NCBI GenBank assembly: GCA_018715195.1
Contig: DVMA01000021.1
Coordinates: 1 to 36,039 of the forward strand
Direction of reading: 5' to 3'
Source: Candidatus Coproplasma excrementavium
GTDB lineage: Bacteria > Bacillota > Clostridia > Christensenellales > Borkfalkiaceae
DNA: 36,039 nucleotides
Both the position numbers and the translations under genes were made by a program. This document shows, piece after piece, positions 1 to 8,160 of the stretch. Numbering within the stretch: position 1 is the first letter of the stretch; each line of letters begins with the position of its first letter. The notes beneath the pieces were generated by a model. The model ran no database searches and was not told the origin of the DNA. It saw only the letters and a list, made by a program, of their open reading frames with translations.

Positions 1-30
1 ATTCGGGTTTAGGTGGCGACACTGTCGCGG

Positions 31-897
31 TTAAAGCAGTACGCTGGAGGTATCGGTCGGGTCGAATGTATCCTTGTTGCCGGAGCTGTATGTGGGGTGT
101 ACGGAAAACGAATTGTAGTCTGCGGGCAGAAGTCGCGGCGCGTAACCCGTTATGTCCCTGAATACTCTGTTAAAGTTGCGTATCGACCCGAACCCGCAGC
201 ATATCGCCGTTTCTGTTATGGTGTTCTTGCCCTCGCGCATCATCTCTATGGCCTTTTCTACGCGCACCATATTCAGGTAGCGCGTAAATGTGGTGTCCGC
301 CATATGCTTGAACAGCTTGGAAAAGTGCGACTCGCTCACGGACATGAATTTTGCCGCATCGGCAAGAGTGTAGTTGGCAAAATTTTTGTCGATGTCGTCT
401 AAAAGCCTTCTGAAATTGTTTTCGCTTTCACCGCTTTTTTTGTCTACCGCGCAGGTGGGCTCGTTTGCAAAGATATCGATAAGCAGTCGCTCCGTTCTGT
501 TGAGCGCGCTAATCGGCGAAAGACGGGTCATGGGGTGCATATCCAAAGAGAGTTTTTCTGCAAGGGCGGGGAAGTTGTAATCTTTTGTAAGCAGCGGTGT
601 TGCAAGCTGGAATCCGTCCGTCACCCTTTGCAGCGGCTTTTGCGCAAATATGAACAGCAAAAGTATGCTGTCGCCGTCAGAATGTATGTAATGCACGCTT
701 TCAGACTGTATGAATATCGCTTGGCCCTGTTCAACCGTATAAGTCTGGTTGGCTATATGTACAGTGGCGCGGCCCTTTTCCGCATACACTATCTCGTGGT
801 CGGAGTGCCAGTGCGGCAGATTGCTCAGATTTTTATATCTGCCAACCCATACCTTTATATTTTTATCGTATTCGCGGTGCTCGTGCCGTGCCTGCAT
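31..897 (-). CDS. AraC-family transcriptional regulator with N-terminal cupin
   Basis: 288 aa. Residues about 25-85 form a cupin-like sugar-sensing domain (HWHSDHE, then a stretch rich in beta residues ending in LLLFIF). Residues about 165-260 form the two helix-turn-helix motifs of AraC/XylS regulators, ending in the family signature around GFGSIRNFNRVFRDITGYAP. The start ATG at 897 has an AAAGGTG ribosome site and its own promoter. It is divergently transcribed from the arabinose/pentose operon, so it is most likely that operon's local activator or repressor responding to a pentose; this is inferred from position. AraC proteins of Bacillota regulate many sugar pathways, so the ligand is not proven. 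The gene is complete. Confidence 0.9.
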   Translation of the reverse strand: MQARHEHREYDKNIKVWVGRYKNLSNLPHWHSDHEIVYAEKGRATVHIANQTYTVEQGQAIFIQSESVHYIHSDGDSILLLFIFAQKPLQRVTDGFQLATPLLTKDYNFPALAEKLSLDMHPMTRLSPISALNRTERLLIDIFANEPTCAVDKKSGESENNFRRLLDDIDKNFANYTLADAAKFMSVSESHFSKLFKHMADTTFTRYLNMVRVEKAIEMMREGKNTITETAICCGFGSIRNFNRVFRDITGYAPRLLPADYNSFSVHPTYSSGNKDTFDPTDTSSVLL

Positions 898-923
898 AAA
901 TTCACCTTTATCTCTTTTTTTCT

Positions 924-952
924 ATTATAGCATAAATGACTGAAATTGTCTA
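924..952 (-). promoter_or_regulatory. Promoter of the AraC-type regulator
   Basis: On the minus strand: -35 TAGACA (947-952), 17-bp spacer, perfect -10 TATAAT (924-929), followed about 27 bases on by the regulator start. It lies back to back with the operon promoter, with only 19 bp between the two -35 boxes, so one bound regulator could control both. Confidence 0.75.
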
Positions 953-971
953 TATTGTGATAAAAACTTTC

Positions 972-1000
972 TTGAAGGCGGCGCCTTTTGAGGCTATACT
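972..1000 (+). promoter_or_regulatory. Promoter of the tkt-araBD-tal-araA operon
   Basis: -35 TTGAAG (972-977), 17-bp spacer, -10 TATACT (995-1000). Transcription would start near 1007, leaving a 5' leader of about 110 bases before the transketolase start. The -35 is weak, as expected for an activator-dependent promoter. Confidence 0.65.
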
Positions 1001-1044
1001 GAAAGCAGATAAAAAGGTCTGCGAAACTGCTGACGCGGAAATGC

Positions 1045-1110
1045 ATGGAAAAAGACTTCGCAATGTTCGGCCTCATCGCAGATACCGATGTGAAAATTAT
1101 TGAAAGGTGA
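1045..1110 (+). other. Possible 21-codon leader ORF before transketolase
   Basis: A short frame starts at ATG 1045 (MEKDFAMFGLIAD...) and ends with TGA at 1108-1110, which overlaps the ribosome site of tkt. It has no clear ribosome site of its own. Upstream, another frame from about 957 to 1043 (…FEAILKADKKVCETADAEM) reads like protein and would join it after one frameshift, so this may be the tail of a decayed gene instead of a leader peptide. No family was recognised. Confidence 0.3.
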
Positions 1111-1116
1111 ATGAAT

Positions 1117-3063
1117 ATGACCATACACGAAAAATCTGTTGACGCTATACGCATTCTCTCCGCGGAGATGATTTCCAGGGCTAAATCGGGTCACCCAGGC
1201 ATATGCTTCGGCGCGTCGCCAATCGTTTACTCGCTCTATTCAGATATAATGAATTATAACCCCGCCGACCCCGCGTGGGAGAACAGGGACAGGTTCGTTC
1301 TGTCGGCAGGTCACGGCTCGGCAATGCTGTATGCGGCGCTCAGTCTGTTCGGGTTCGGTCTGAAAAAGGAAGACCTGATGTCCTTCCGTCAGCTCGGCTC
1401 AAAAACGCCCGGTCATCCCGAATGGGGCGTAACCCCAGGCGTGGAAGTTTCCACGGGTCCGCTCGGTCAGGGTGTGGCAAACGCCGTCGGTCTTGCGCTG
1501 GCCGAGGCGTACCTTGCGGCAATATTCAACCGCGAAGGTTTTCCCGTTGTGGACCACTATACATATGCGCTCTGCGGCGAGGGCTGCCTTGAAGAGGGCA
1601 TCTCCTACGAGGCCTGCTCCTTTGCAGGTACGCAGAAACTAGGCAAGCTGATTCTTTTTTACGACTGCAACCATATTTCCATAGAGGGCAACACGGACGA
1701 CGCCTTTGGCGACAACGTTGCCGCAAGGTTCTCTTCGCAGGGGTGGCAGGTGCTGGAAGTTGCGGACGCCAACGACTTGTCTGCAATACTTGCCGCCGCA
1801 AAGCAGGCTAAGGCAGACGCGGAAAGACCCTCGCTTATAATCTGCCATTCGCAGATAGGTTACGGCACGCCCGTATCGGGCAGCGCAAAGGCGCACGGCA
1901 CGCCCCTTTCAGAAGATGAGCTCCGCCGCACCAAGGAATTTTTCAACTGGAACGAACAGCCCTTTGAAGTGCCTTCCGCAGTAAGATACAACTGCGCGGA
2001 AATTGCAAAATCGCACGCAGCCGCAGAGGAAGAGTGGAAAAAGATGTTCGCTTCTTACTGTGAAAAATATCCCGAACTTGCGGCGCTCTATGCGCGTTAT
2101 TTTGAAAATTCACCCGCGGATATGTCCGATTTATTTGAAAGACTGTGCACGGAAAAGCCCGAGGCTTCACGCATTTCGGGCGGGGTGGTTATCAACGAGG
2201 CGGCGGCCGTATATCCCAATCTGCTCTCCGGTTCGGCAGACCTCAGTCCCTCTACAAAGACTAATCTTACCGGAGAAAAGTGGTTCTCGCCCGAGTGCAG
2301 AACGGGTCGCAACATTCACTTCGGCATACGCGAACACGCAATGGCCGCAATTTGCAACGGCATAGCGCTTCACGGCGGACTTAAAATAATCTGCTCTACG
2401 TTCTTCGTTTTCTCCGACTATATGAAGGGGGCAATGCGCATGTCGGCAATAATGGGTCTGCCCGTGATATACGTGCTCACGCACGACTCGATTGGCGTGG
2501 GGGAGGACGGTCCCACCCATCAGCCGATAGAACAGCTTGCGGCATTGCGCGCAATGCCCTCGATAAACGTTTTCCGTCCCTGCGACAGAAGCGAAACGGT
2601 GGCGGCGTTCATAAGTGCGTTCAGCGAAAAACGCCCGACCGTAATTGTGCTTACAAGGCAGAATCTTGAACAGTACAGCTGCGGCGAAAATGCGTTCAAA
2701 GGCGCATATGTGCTGGGCAATTACAATAAAAATGCAAAAGTCGCCCTCATTGCAAGCGGCTCTGAAGTGCAGATTTGCGTTGCCGCGCAGAAACTTCTTG
2801 CAAAAAATTCGGTCGAATCAAACGTAATCTCCGTGCCCTGCACGCAGCTTTTCGACCGTCAGAAAGAAAGTTATAAAAAGAGGCTGCTCTCCGCAGAAAA
2901 ACGACTCTGCGTGGAGGCCTCTTCGGACAATATCTGGTACAGATACGCCCCCGACGTGCTTGAAATGACCACGTTCGGCGAGTCGGGCCCCATGGAAAAA
3001 CTGTACGAAAAATTTGGCTTTACCGCAGAAAATATTGCGGAAAGAGTTATGAAAGATTTATAA
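1117..3063 (+). CDS. tkt: Transketolase
   Basis: 648 aa, full length for the family. It transfers two-carbon ketol units between sugar phosphates (xylulose-5-P, ribose-5-P, erythrose-4-P) using thiamine diphosphate. Visible: substrate loop GHGSA (65-69), the ThDP/Mg motif GEG...N (154-185, with GEG in place of the usual GDG), the pyrimidine-domain motif DLSPSTKTNL, the catalytic glutamate in FGIREHAM, and the signature HDSIGVGEDGPTHQP. ATG 1117 is chosen over ATG 1111 because AAAGGTGA (1103-1110) is properly spaced only from 1117. As the first gene of the arabinose operon it carries the xylulose-5-phosphate made downstream into the non-oxidative pentose phosphate pathway. Confidence 0.95.
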   Translation: MTIHEKSVDAIRILSAEMISRAKSGHPGICFGASPIVYSLYSDIMNYNPADPAWENRDRFVLSAGHGSAMLYAALSLFGFGLKKEDLMSFRQLGSKTPGHPEWGVTPGVEVSTGPLGQGVANAVGLALAEAYLAAIFNREGFPVVDHYTYALCGEGCLEEGISYEACSFAGTQKLGKLILFYDCNHISIEGNTDDAFGDNVAARFSSQGWQVLEVADANDLSAILAAAKQAKADAERPSLIICHSQIGYGTPVSGSAKAHGTPLSEDELRRTKEFFNWNEQPFEVPSAVRYNCAEIAKSHAAAEEEWKKMFASYCEKYPELAALYARYFENSPADMSDLFERLCTEKPEASRISGGVVINEAAAVYPNLLSGSADLSPSTKTNLTGEKWFSPECRTGRNIHFGIREHAMAAICNGIALHGGLKIICSTFFVFSDYMKGAMRMSAIMGLPVIYVLTHDSIGVGEDGPTHQPIEQLAALRAMPSINVFRPCDRSETVAAFISAFSEKRPTVIVLTRQNLEQYSCGENAFKGAYVLGNYNKNAKVALIASGSEVQICVAAQKLLAKNSVESNVISVPCTQLFDRQKESYKKRLLSAEKRLCVEASSDNIWYRYAPDVLEMTTFGESGPMEKLYEKFGFTAENIAERVMKDL

Positions 3064-3158
3064 TGTATGTGAACGCGCGGCGTAGCGGCCGCAAATTCGG
3101 CGCAATGCTTTCCGCGGCAGATTATCACGCGGAGGATATGACTTATCAGGTGGATACT

Positions 3159-4709
3159 ATGTTGAATCTGTTGAAGTGCACCGTGGGAATTGAGTTCGGC
3201 TCTACCCGCATAAAGGCGGTGCTTATCGATGAAAACTGCAAAGTGCTTGCCTCGGGCGGGTACGACTGGGAAAACAAACTTGAAAACGGACTCTGGACAT
3301 ATTCTTACGAGGAGATTGTCCGCGGTCTGCAGACCTGCTATGCCGCGCTCAAAGAGGACATAAAGCAGAAATTCGGCGTGACGGCAAAGAGTTTCGGCGC
3401 AATAGGCATTTCCGCAATGATGCACGGATATATCCCGCTCGACGGACGGGATAAGCCGCTCGTCGCCTTCAGAACGTGGCGCAACAACAATGCCGAAAGC
3501 GCGGCCGAGGAGCTTACAAGGCTTTTCGGTTACCCCATACCCGCGCGCTGGAGCATTGCGCACCTCTATGAGGCGGTAAAGGATGGCGAACCGCACGTAA
3601 AGGACATAAAAAAACTGTGCACGCTGGCCGTATATGTGCACTATCTGCTTACTGGCAGATTCTGCGCGGGCATAGGCGAGGCCAGCGGAATGTTCCCCAT
3701 AGACACCGCCGAAAAAAATTACAGCAGACGAATGCTTGAAAGTTTCCGCGCGTACTGCGGCGTGGACGCCGCCGCGCTCCTGCCCGAAGTGCTTATTGCG
3801 GGCGTTGAAGGCGGAAAACTTACGGAGAGCGGCGCGCTCCTTCTTGACCCCTCTGGCGAGACTGAGGCGGGAATTTTACTCTGTCCGCCCGAAGGCGACG
3901 CGGGCACGGGCATGGTTGCAACCAATTCCGTAAAGCCCGGCACGGGCAACATCTCGGCGGGGACTTCGGTATTCGGAATGGCGGTGCTTGAAGCTCCGCT
4001 GAAAAACGTGCACAGCGGCATAGACCTTGTTACAACCCCCTGCGGGGACGAGGTGGCTATGGTTCACTGCAACAATTGCTCCTCCGAAATAAACGCCTGG
4101 GTAAACATTTTCGGCGAGTTCGCAAAGGCAATTGGTGCGGATATATCCCGCAACGAACTGTATAAAGTGCTGTTTACCCGCTCTCTTTCTGGCGAGGAGG
4201 ACTGCGGCGGCGCGGTTGTCTGCAACTACCTTTCGGGCGAGAATATCGCGGGCGTTGAAAAGGGCGTTCCCGCGGCCATACATACGGCCGAATGTAACTT
4301 TACTTTAGGCAACTTCATGCGCGCGCAGCTATATTCGGCGTTCGTCACGTTAAAGCTGGGAATGGACGTGCTCACGCGCGACGAAAACGTTAAACTTGAT
4401 AAAATTTACGCTCACGGCGGCATATTCAAGACGGAAGGCGTATGCCAGAAGTTCCTTGCCGCGGCCATAAACACCCCCGTATCCGTACTGGAGACGGCGG
4501 GCGAGGGCGGCGCGTGGGGCATGGCGGTGCTCGCCGCCTGCACGCTCAAAGGCGCCGAACTTGAAAAGTTCCTTTCCGATACCGTCTTCGTAAATTCAGC
4601 GGAGAAGGTCGTCTCACCCGACGCGACCTGCGCGGACGGGTTCGACAGATACACCCGCAACTTCGGCAAACTGCTCTCTGCCGAAAAAGTGCTTTCAGAT
4701 ATTCTGTAA
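3159..4709 (+). CDS. araB: L-ribulokinase (FGGY-family carbohydrate kinase)
   Basis: 516 aa from ATG 3159. It phosphorylates L-ribulose to L-ribulose-5-phosphate with ATP. The actin-fold phosphate-1 loop is at residues 10-21 ([12 protein letters not shown]); later come [11 protein letters not shown], the nucleotide-site segment [13 protein letters not shown], and AHGGIF and [12 protein letters not shown] near the C-terminus, as in FGGY kinases. The frame is open from 3063, but ATG 3159 has a well-placed AGGTGG and puts the nucleotide loop near the N-terminus as in relatives; 3063 and 3138 are less likely starts. The assignment as ribulokinase and not xylulokinase rests on its place between tkt and araD and on araA in the same operon. 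Confidence 0.85.
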   Translation: MLNLLKCTVGIEFGSTRIKAVLIDENCKVLASGGYDWENKLENGLWTYSYEEIVRGLQTCYAALKEDIKQKFGVTAKSFGAIGISAMMHGYIPLDGRDKPLVAFRTWRNNNAESAAEELTRLFGYPIPARWSIAHLYEAVKDGEPHVKDIKKLCTLAVYVHYLLTGRFCAGIGEASGMFPIDTAEKNYSRRMLESFRAYCGVDAAALLPEVLIAGVEGGKLTESGALLLDPSGETEAGILLCPPEGDAGTGMVATNSVKPGTGNISAGTSVFGMAVLEAPLKNVHSGIDLVTTPCGDEVAMVHCNNCSSEINAWVNIFGEFAKAIGADISRNELYKVLFTRSLSGEEDCGGAVVCNYLSGENIAGVEKGVPAAIHTAECNFTLGNFMRAQLYSAFVTLKLGMDVLTRDENVKLDKIYAHGGIFKTEGVCQKFLAAAINTPVSVLETAGEGGAWGMAVLAACTLKGAELEKFLSDTVFVNSAEKVVSPDATCADGFDRYTRNFGKLLSAEKVLSDIL

Positions 4710-4719
4710 GGAGAAAATT

Positions 4720-5415
4720 ATGCTTGAACAGCTCAAAGAAAAGGTTTTAAAAGCCAATCTCGACCTCGTAAAAAACGGTCTGGTGCTCTTTACCTGGGGC
4801 AACGTTTCCGCTATTGACAGACAAAGCGGCCTTGTGGTAATCAAACCGAGCGGCGTAAGCTACGACGGAATGACGGCCGAAGATATGGTTGTCGTCGACC
4901 TCGAAGGCAAAGTAGTGGAGGGCAAGTACAGGCCTTCCTCCGATACTCCCACGCATATCGAACTGTATAGGGCTCACCCCGAAATAGGCGGCGTGGTACA
5001 TACGCACAGCACGTTCGCCACGGGCTTTGCCCAGGCCTGCCGCGCAATCACCGCATACGGAACAACTCACGCCGACTACTTCTACGGCGACATTCCCTGC
5101 ACCCGCTCGTTAAGACCCGACGAAATGGACGAGTACGAGCGCAATACCGGCAGGGTTATAAACGAAACGTTTGAAGATAAAGACGTGGTCGCCGTTCCCG
5201 CCTGCCTGGTCGCAAACCACGGCGTGTTTGCCTGGGGCAAGGATGCGGCCGAGGCCGTATATCACGCAACTGTTGTGGAAGAGGTCGCAAAGATGGCCTT
5301 CATCACCGAACACCTTGCAAAAAAGCCCGAAAGACTTCCCGCACACGTTGCGGACAAGCATTATTTCAGAAAACACGGCAAGAACGCCTATTACGGACAG
5401 GATAAAAAGGACTGA
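4720..5415 (+). CDS. araD: L-ribulose-5-phosphate 4-epimerase
   Basis: 231 aa, the usual AraD length. It interconverts L-ribulose-5-P and D-xylulose-5-P by a zinc-dependent retro-aldol reaction. The class II aldolase fold shows GNVSAID (27-33), the substrate loop KPSGVSY (42-48), acid D75, zinc ligands H94 and H96 in HTHS, and H167 in ANHGVFAWG, matching D76/H95/H97/H171 of the E. coli enzyme. AGGAG lies just before ATG 4720, 10 bases after araB, so the two are cotranscribed. Confidence 0.95.
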   Translation: MLEQLKEKVLKANLDLVKNGLVLFTWGNVSAIDRQSGLVVIKPSGVSYDGMTAEDMVVVDLEGKVVEGKYRPSSDTPTHIELYRAHPEIGGVVHTHSTFATGFAQACRAITAYGTTHADYFYGDIPCTRSLRPDEMDEYERNTGRVINETFEDKDVVAVPACLVANHGVFAWGKDAAEAVYHATVVEEVAKMAFITEHLAKKPERLPAHVADKHYFRKHGKNAYYGQDKKD

Positions 5416-5572
5416 TATTTTGTCTGTTGCGGGTAGAAGTATGCACGGACTTATGACCTTTCGGGTACGCAATTTGCGCCCGATGACGTAAACACTGAAG
5501 GCTTTGCCCCTGCTTAAAGCTTGCCGAAAAAATTAACGTTATATAAGTTAAATGTCAGATGAGGTGGAACTT

Positions 5573-6226
5573 ATGAAATTGTTTATAGATACTGCCATTA
5601 CCGAAGAGATTGCCGCGGCCGCCGAACTCGGCGTGATAAGCGGCGTTACCACTAACCCCAGCCTGCTTGCAAAGAGCGGCAGAACGCTCAACGACGTAAT
5701 AACCGAAATACTCTCACTGGTGAACGGCCCCGTCTCCGCAGAGGTGGAGGAGAGCTCCGCCGAAAATATGTACCGTCAGGCTCACGAAATTGTCAATTCA
5801 GTAAACTTTAACCCCAATATTACTATCAAACTTCCGATGACGGAGGACGGCATCAAGGTGTGCCGCAGACTCTCTTCCGAGGGGATAATGACAAACGTAA
5901 CCCTCGTGTTCTCCGTTCCCCAGGCCCTGCTCGCAATGGAGGCGGGCGCGGAGTTCATAAGCCCCTTTATGGGCAGAATGGACGATAAGTACGCCGACGC
6001 CGAATCGGGCTTCAAACTCATTAAAAAAATTGCAGAAGTAAAGCGCATTTACGGATATAAATCAAAGATAATCGCCGCGTCCATACGCCACACCGCTCAC
6101 GTTGAGCAGGCCGCTCTTGCAGGCGCGGACATCGCAACCATACCTTTCAAGGTGATTAAGCAGATGTACTGCCACGAACTCACCGAAAACGGACTTAAAA
6201 TTTTCCGCGACGCCTCCAAAAAATGA
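5573..6226 (+). CDS. tal: Transaldolase / fructose-6-phosphate aldolase-like protein
   Basis: 217 aa: the short TalC/FSA-type class I aldolase. It has TTNPS (26-30) and the Schiff-base lysine K86 in IKLPMT, corresponding to Lys85 of E. coli FSA; a C-terminal HVEQAALAGADIATIP segment is typical of the subfamily. ATG 5573 is preferred over 5552 because GAGGTGG at 5561-5567 fits it. In this operon it most likely works as a transaldolase beside transketolase; members of this family can instead be fructose-6-P aldolases and the sequence alone does not settle which. The 157-base gap before it holds no terminator; a weak promoter (TTGCCG 5521, TATAAG 5542) is possible. Confidence 0.9.
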   Translation: MKLFIDTAITEEIAAAAELGVISGVTTNPSLLAKSGRTLNDVITEILSLVNGPVSAEVEESSAENMYRQAHEIVNSVNFNPNITIKLPMTEDGIKVCRRLSSEGIMTNVTLVFSVPQALLAMEAGAEFISPFMGRMDDKYADAESGFKLIKKIAEVKRIYGYKSKIIAASIRHTAHVEQAALAGADIATIPFKVIKQMYCHELTENGLKIFRDASKK

Positions 6227-6265
6227 GGACGCGGCTCTGACATATAATATCAAGGAGATTGTACC

Positions 6266-7678
6266 ATGAAAAAATTATATTTTATAGCGGGCAGCCAGGA
6301 CCTCTACGGCGAGGCCGTGCTCAGACAGGTGGCAAAGGACGCAAAGGATATCGCCGACTTCCTTAACGGTCAGCTTGCACCCGCAGTCGGCGTGGAGTAC
6401 GCCGCAACCGTGCGCGACTCCGACGAGGCCGAGGACATGCTCGTAAAGGCAAGTGCCGATAAGGACTGCGTGGGCGTAATCTGCTGGATGCATACCTTCT
6501 CGCCCGCAAAAATGTGGATAAGGGGCTTGCAGGCGCTTAAAAAACCTCTTCTCCATCTGCACACCCAGCACAACGAAAAACTGCCCTATGAAACCATAGA
6601 TATGGACTTTATGAACCTCAACCAGTCGGCTCACGGCGACAGGGAATTCGGCTTTATCTGCACAAGACTCGGCGTAAAGCGCGAAGTGGTTGTAGGCTAC
6701 TATAAGCACCCCGAAACGGTGGAGGCTATCCGCAAGTTTGCCGATGTTGCCACCGCACTCAACTTCTCTCACGGAATGAAGGTTGCAATGTTCGGCAACA
6801 ACATGCGCGACGTTGCCGTAACAGACGGCGACAGAGTGGAGAGCGAAATCCGCTACGGCTGGAACGTCAACTACTATGCGGTCGGCGACCTCGTAAGCCT
6901 TGTGAATTCCGTCACTGAAGAGGAGACGGATAAAAAGATGGCGCAGTATGCCGCCAAATATACAATGGCTACCGACAATATCGCATCCGTAAGGGAGCAG
7001 GCCAGGTATGAGATAGCTCTGGAAAAATTCATTGAAAAAGAGCGCGTGGGTGCGTTCACCGATACCTTCCAGGATCTCTACGGACTCAGACAGCTGCCCG
7101 GCCTCGCCGTTCAGGACATTATGGCAAGCGGCATCGGCTTCGGCCCCGAGGGCGACTACAAGACGAGCGCGCTCATGGCCGTTATGTGCAAGATGGCCGA
7201 AAACAGAAAGGGCGCTACCGCCTTCATGGAGGACTACACCTACGAACTTACCCCCGGCGAGGAGAAGGAACTGGCCGCGCATATGCTGGAAGTATCCCCC
7301 GTATTTGCCGCAAATAAGCCTGAAATTCAGGTTCATCCCCTCGGCATAGGCGGCAAGGAGGACCCCGCTCGCCTCGTGTTCGACGGCATTGAGGGCGACG
7401 CAATCGCCGTTTCCATGGTGGATATGGGCACGCATTTCCGCCTTGTATGTGCAAAAATTCAGCTTATAAAACAGCCCAAACCCATGCCCGCGCTTCCCGT
7501 TGCTCGCCTTATGTGGAAGATTCTGCCCGATTTCAAGACGGGCGCGGCTGCCTGGATATATGCGGGCGGCGCTCACCACGCAGTAGTTTCCACCGCGCTC
7601 ACCGTGGAGGATATGAAGTTGTTTGCGCGCCTCACCGATATTGAAATAATTGTGATAGACGAAAACACCAGACTCTGA
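6266..7678 (+). CDS. araA: L-arabinose isomerase
   Basis: 470 aa. It converts L-arabinose to L-ribulose, the first step of the pathway encoded here. Near the N-terminus are WMHTFSPAKMWI and the LHTQ/NEKLP segment typical of AraA. The metal ligands are spaced exactly as E306/E333/H350/H450 of E. coli: E295 (GPEGD), E322 (MEDY), H339 (AAHML) and H437/H438 (GGAHH). AAGGAG precedes ATG 6266. It is the last gene of the operon and is followed at once by an intrinsic terminator. Having the first enzyme last in the operon is unusual but harmless. Confidence 0.97.
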   Translation: MKKLYFIAGSQDLYGEAVLRQVAKDAKDIADFLNGQLAPAVGVEYAATVRDSDEAEDMLVKASADKDCVGVICWMHTFSPAKMWIRGLQALKKPLLHLHTQHNEKLPYETIDMDFMNLNQSAHGDREFGFICTRLGVKREVVVGYYKHPETVEAIRKFADVATALNFSHGMKVAMFGNNMRDVAVTDGDRVESEIRYGWNVNYYAVGDLVSLVNSVTEEETDKKMAQYAAKYTMATDNIASVREQARYEIALEKFIEKERVGAFTDTFQDLYGLRQLPGLAVQDIMASGIGFGPEGDYKTSALMAVMCKMAENRKGATAFMEDYTYELTPGEEKELAAHMLEVSPVFAANKPEIQVHPLGIGGKEDPARLVFDGIEGDAIAVSMVDMGTHFRLVCAKIQLIKQPKPMPALPVARLMWKILPDFKTGAAAWIYAGGAHHAVVSTALTVEDMKLFARLTDIEIIVIDENTRL

Positions 7679-7699
7679 TCAGTCTTTAATGCTCTGAAA

Positions 7700-7731
7700 A
7701 ATGCGGCAACATTTTGTTGCCGCATTTTTTT
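7700..7731 (+). terminator. Intrinsic terminator of the arabinose operon
   Basis: Perfect 12-bp stem AATGCGGCAACA/TGTTGCCGCATT (7700-7711 with 7715-7726), 3-base loop, then a T tract, 21 bases after the araA stop. Confidence 0.9.
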
Positions 7732-7923
7732 GTGCGCAGTTTTGCATGTTTGACTGAACGTTCGGGGAAGTCGGTGCGTGGTTTTGGCTGTCGTGTGGTG
7801 TATGTTTGCCGTGTCGGTAAGCGGGAAGGGATATCGTGAGTGTGTGGCGGTGTGCTGTATGATATGCGGTCGGACGGGGCAGTGGCGCAGCGTTGCTTGC
7901 TCGGCGGCAAGACGGGCGGCGTG

Positions 7924-7991
7924 GTGATGTGGGCAGGTGGGTGAGTGTGCAAGGCGGGTGAGTGTGCAAGGCGGGTAATGGTGTCAGGCGG
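7924..7991. repeat. 17-bp G-rich tandem repeat, four units
   Basis: Two perfect adjacent copies of GTGAGTGTGCAAGGCGG at 7941-7957 and 7958-7974, flanked in register by diverged units GTGATGTGGGCAGGTGG (7924-7940) and GTAATGGTGTCAGGCGG (7975-7991). It lies in the gene-free stretch 7732-8070, which is strongly G-rich on the plus strand; minus-strand frames there are low-complexity Pro/Thr/His strings and are not believable genes. Confidence 0.8.
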
Positions 7992-8070
7992 GTAAGGGTG
8001 ATTGATTGGTTGGTAGCCGAACAGCGTGGGTGAAGCGGTGTGACGGACTGGTTCAAATTGCATAGGTAAT

Positions 8071-8109
8071 TAAAAAATGCGTGCACCCGCTCAAAGCGGG
8101 TGCACGCAT
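8071..8109 (-). terminator. Intrinsic terminator of the 8161-9588 surface-protein gene
   Basis: Perfect 15-bp stem (8077-8091 with 8095-8109), 3-base loop, then TTTTTT on the minus strand. It ends transcripts arriving from the minus-strand gene upstream. Confidence 0.9.
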
Positions 8110-8160
8110 AATGTCTCTTATTTATGTCGCCGCGCGTAGTGCACGGCTCATTTTTATTTT

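Noticed and set aside
6275-7579. 434-codon open frame on the minus strand
   Set aside because: It lies fully over araA in the antisense direction, has no ribosome site or known motif, and reflects the codon bias of araA.
7679-8086. Minus-strand frames of 125-135 codons
   Set aside because: Low-complexity Pro/His/Thr composition produced by the G-rich repeat; they run through two terminator stems.
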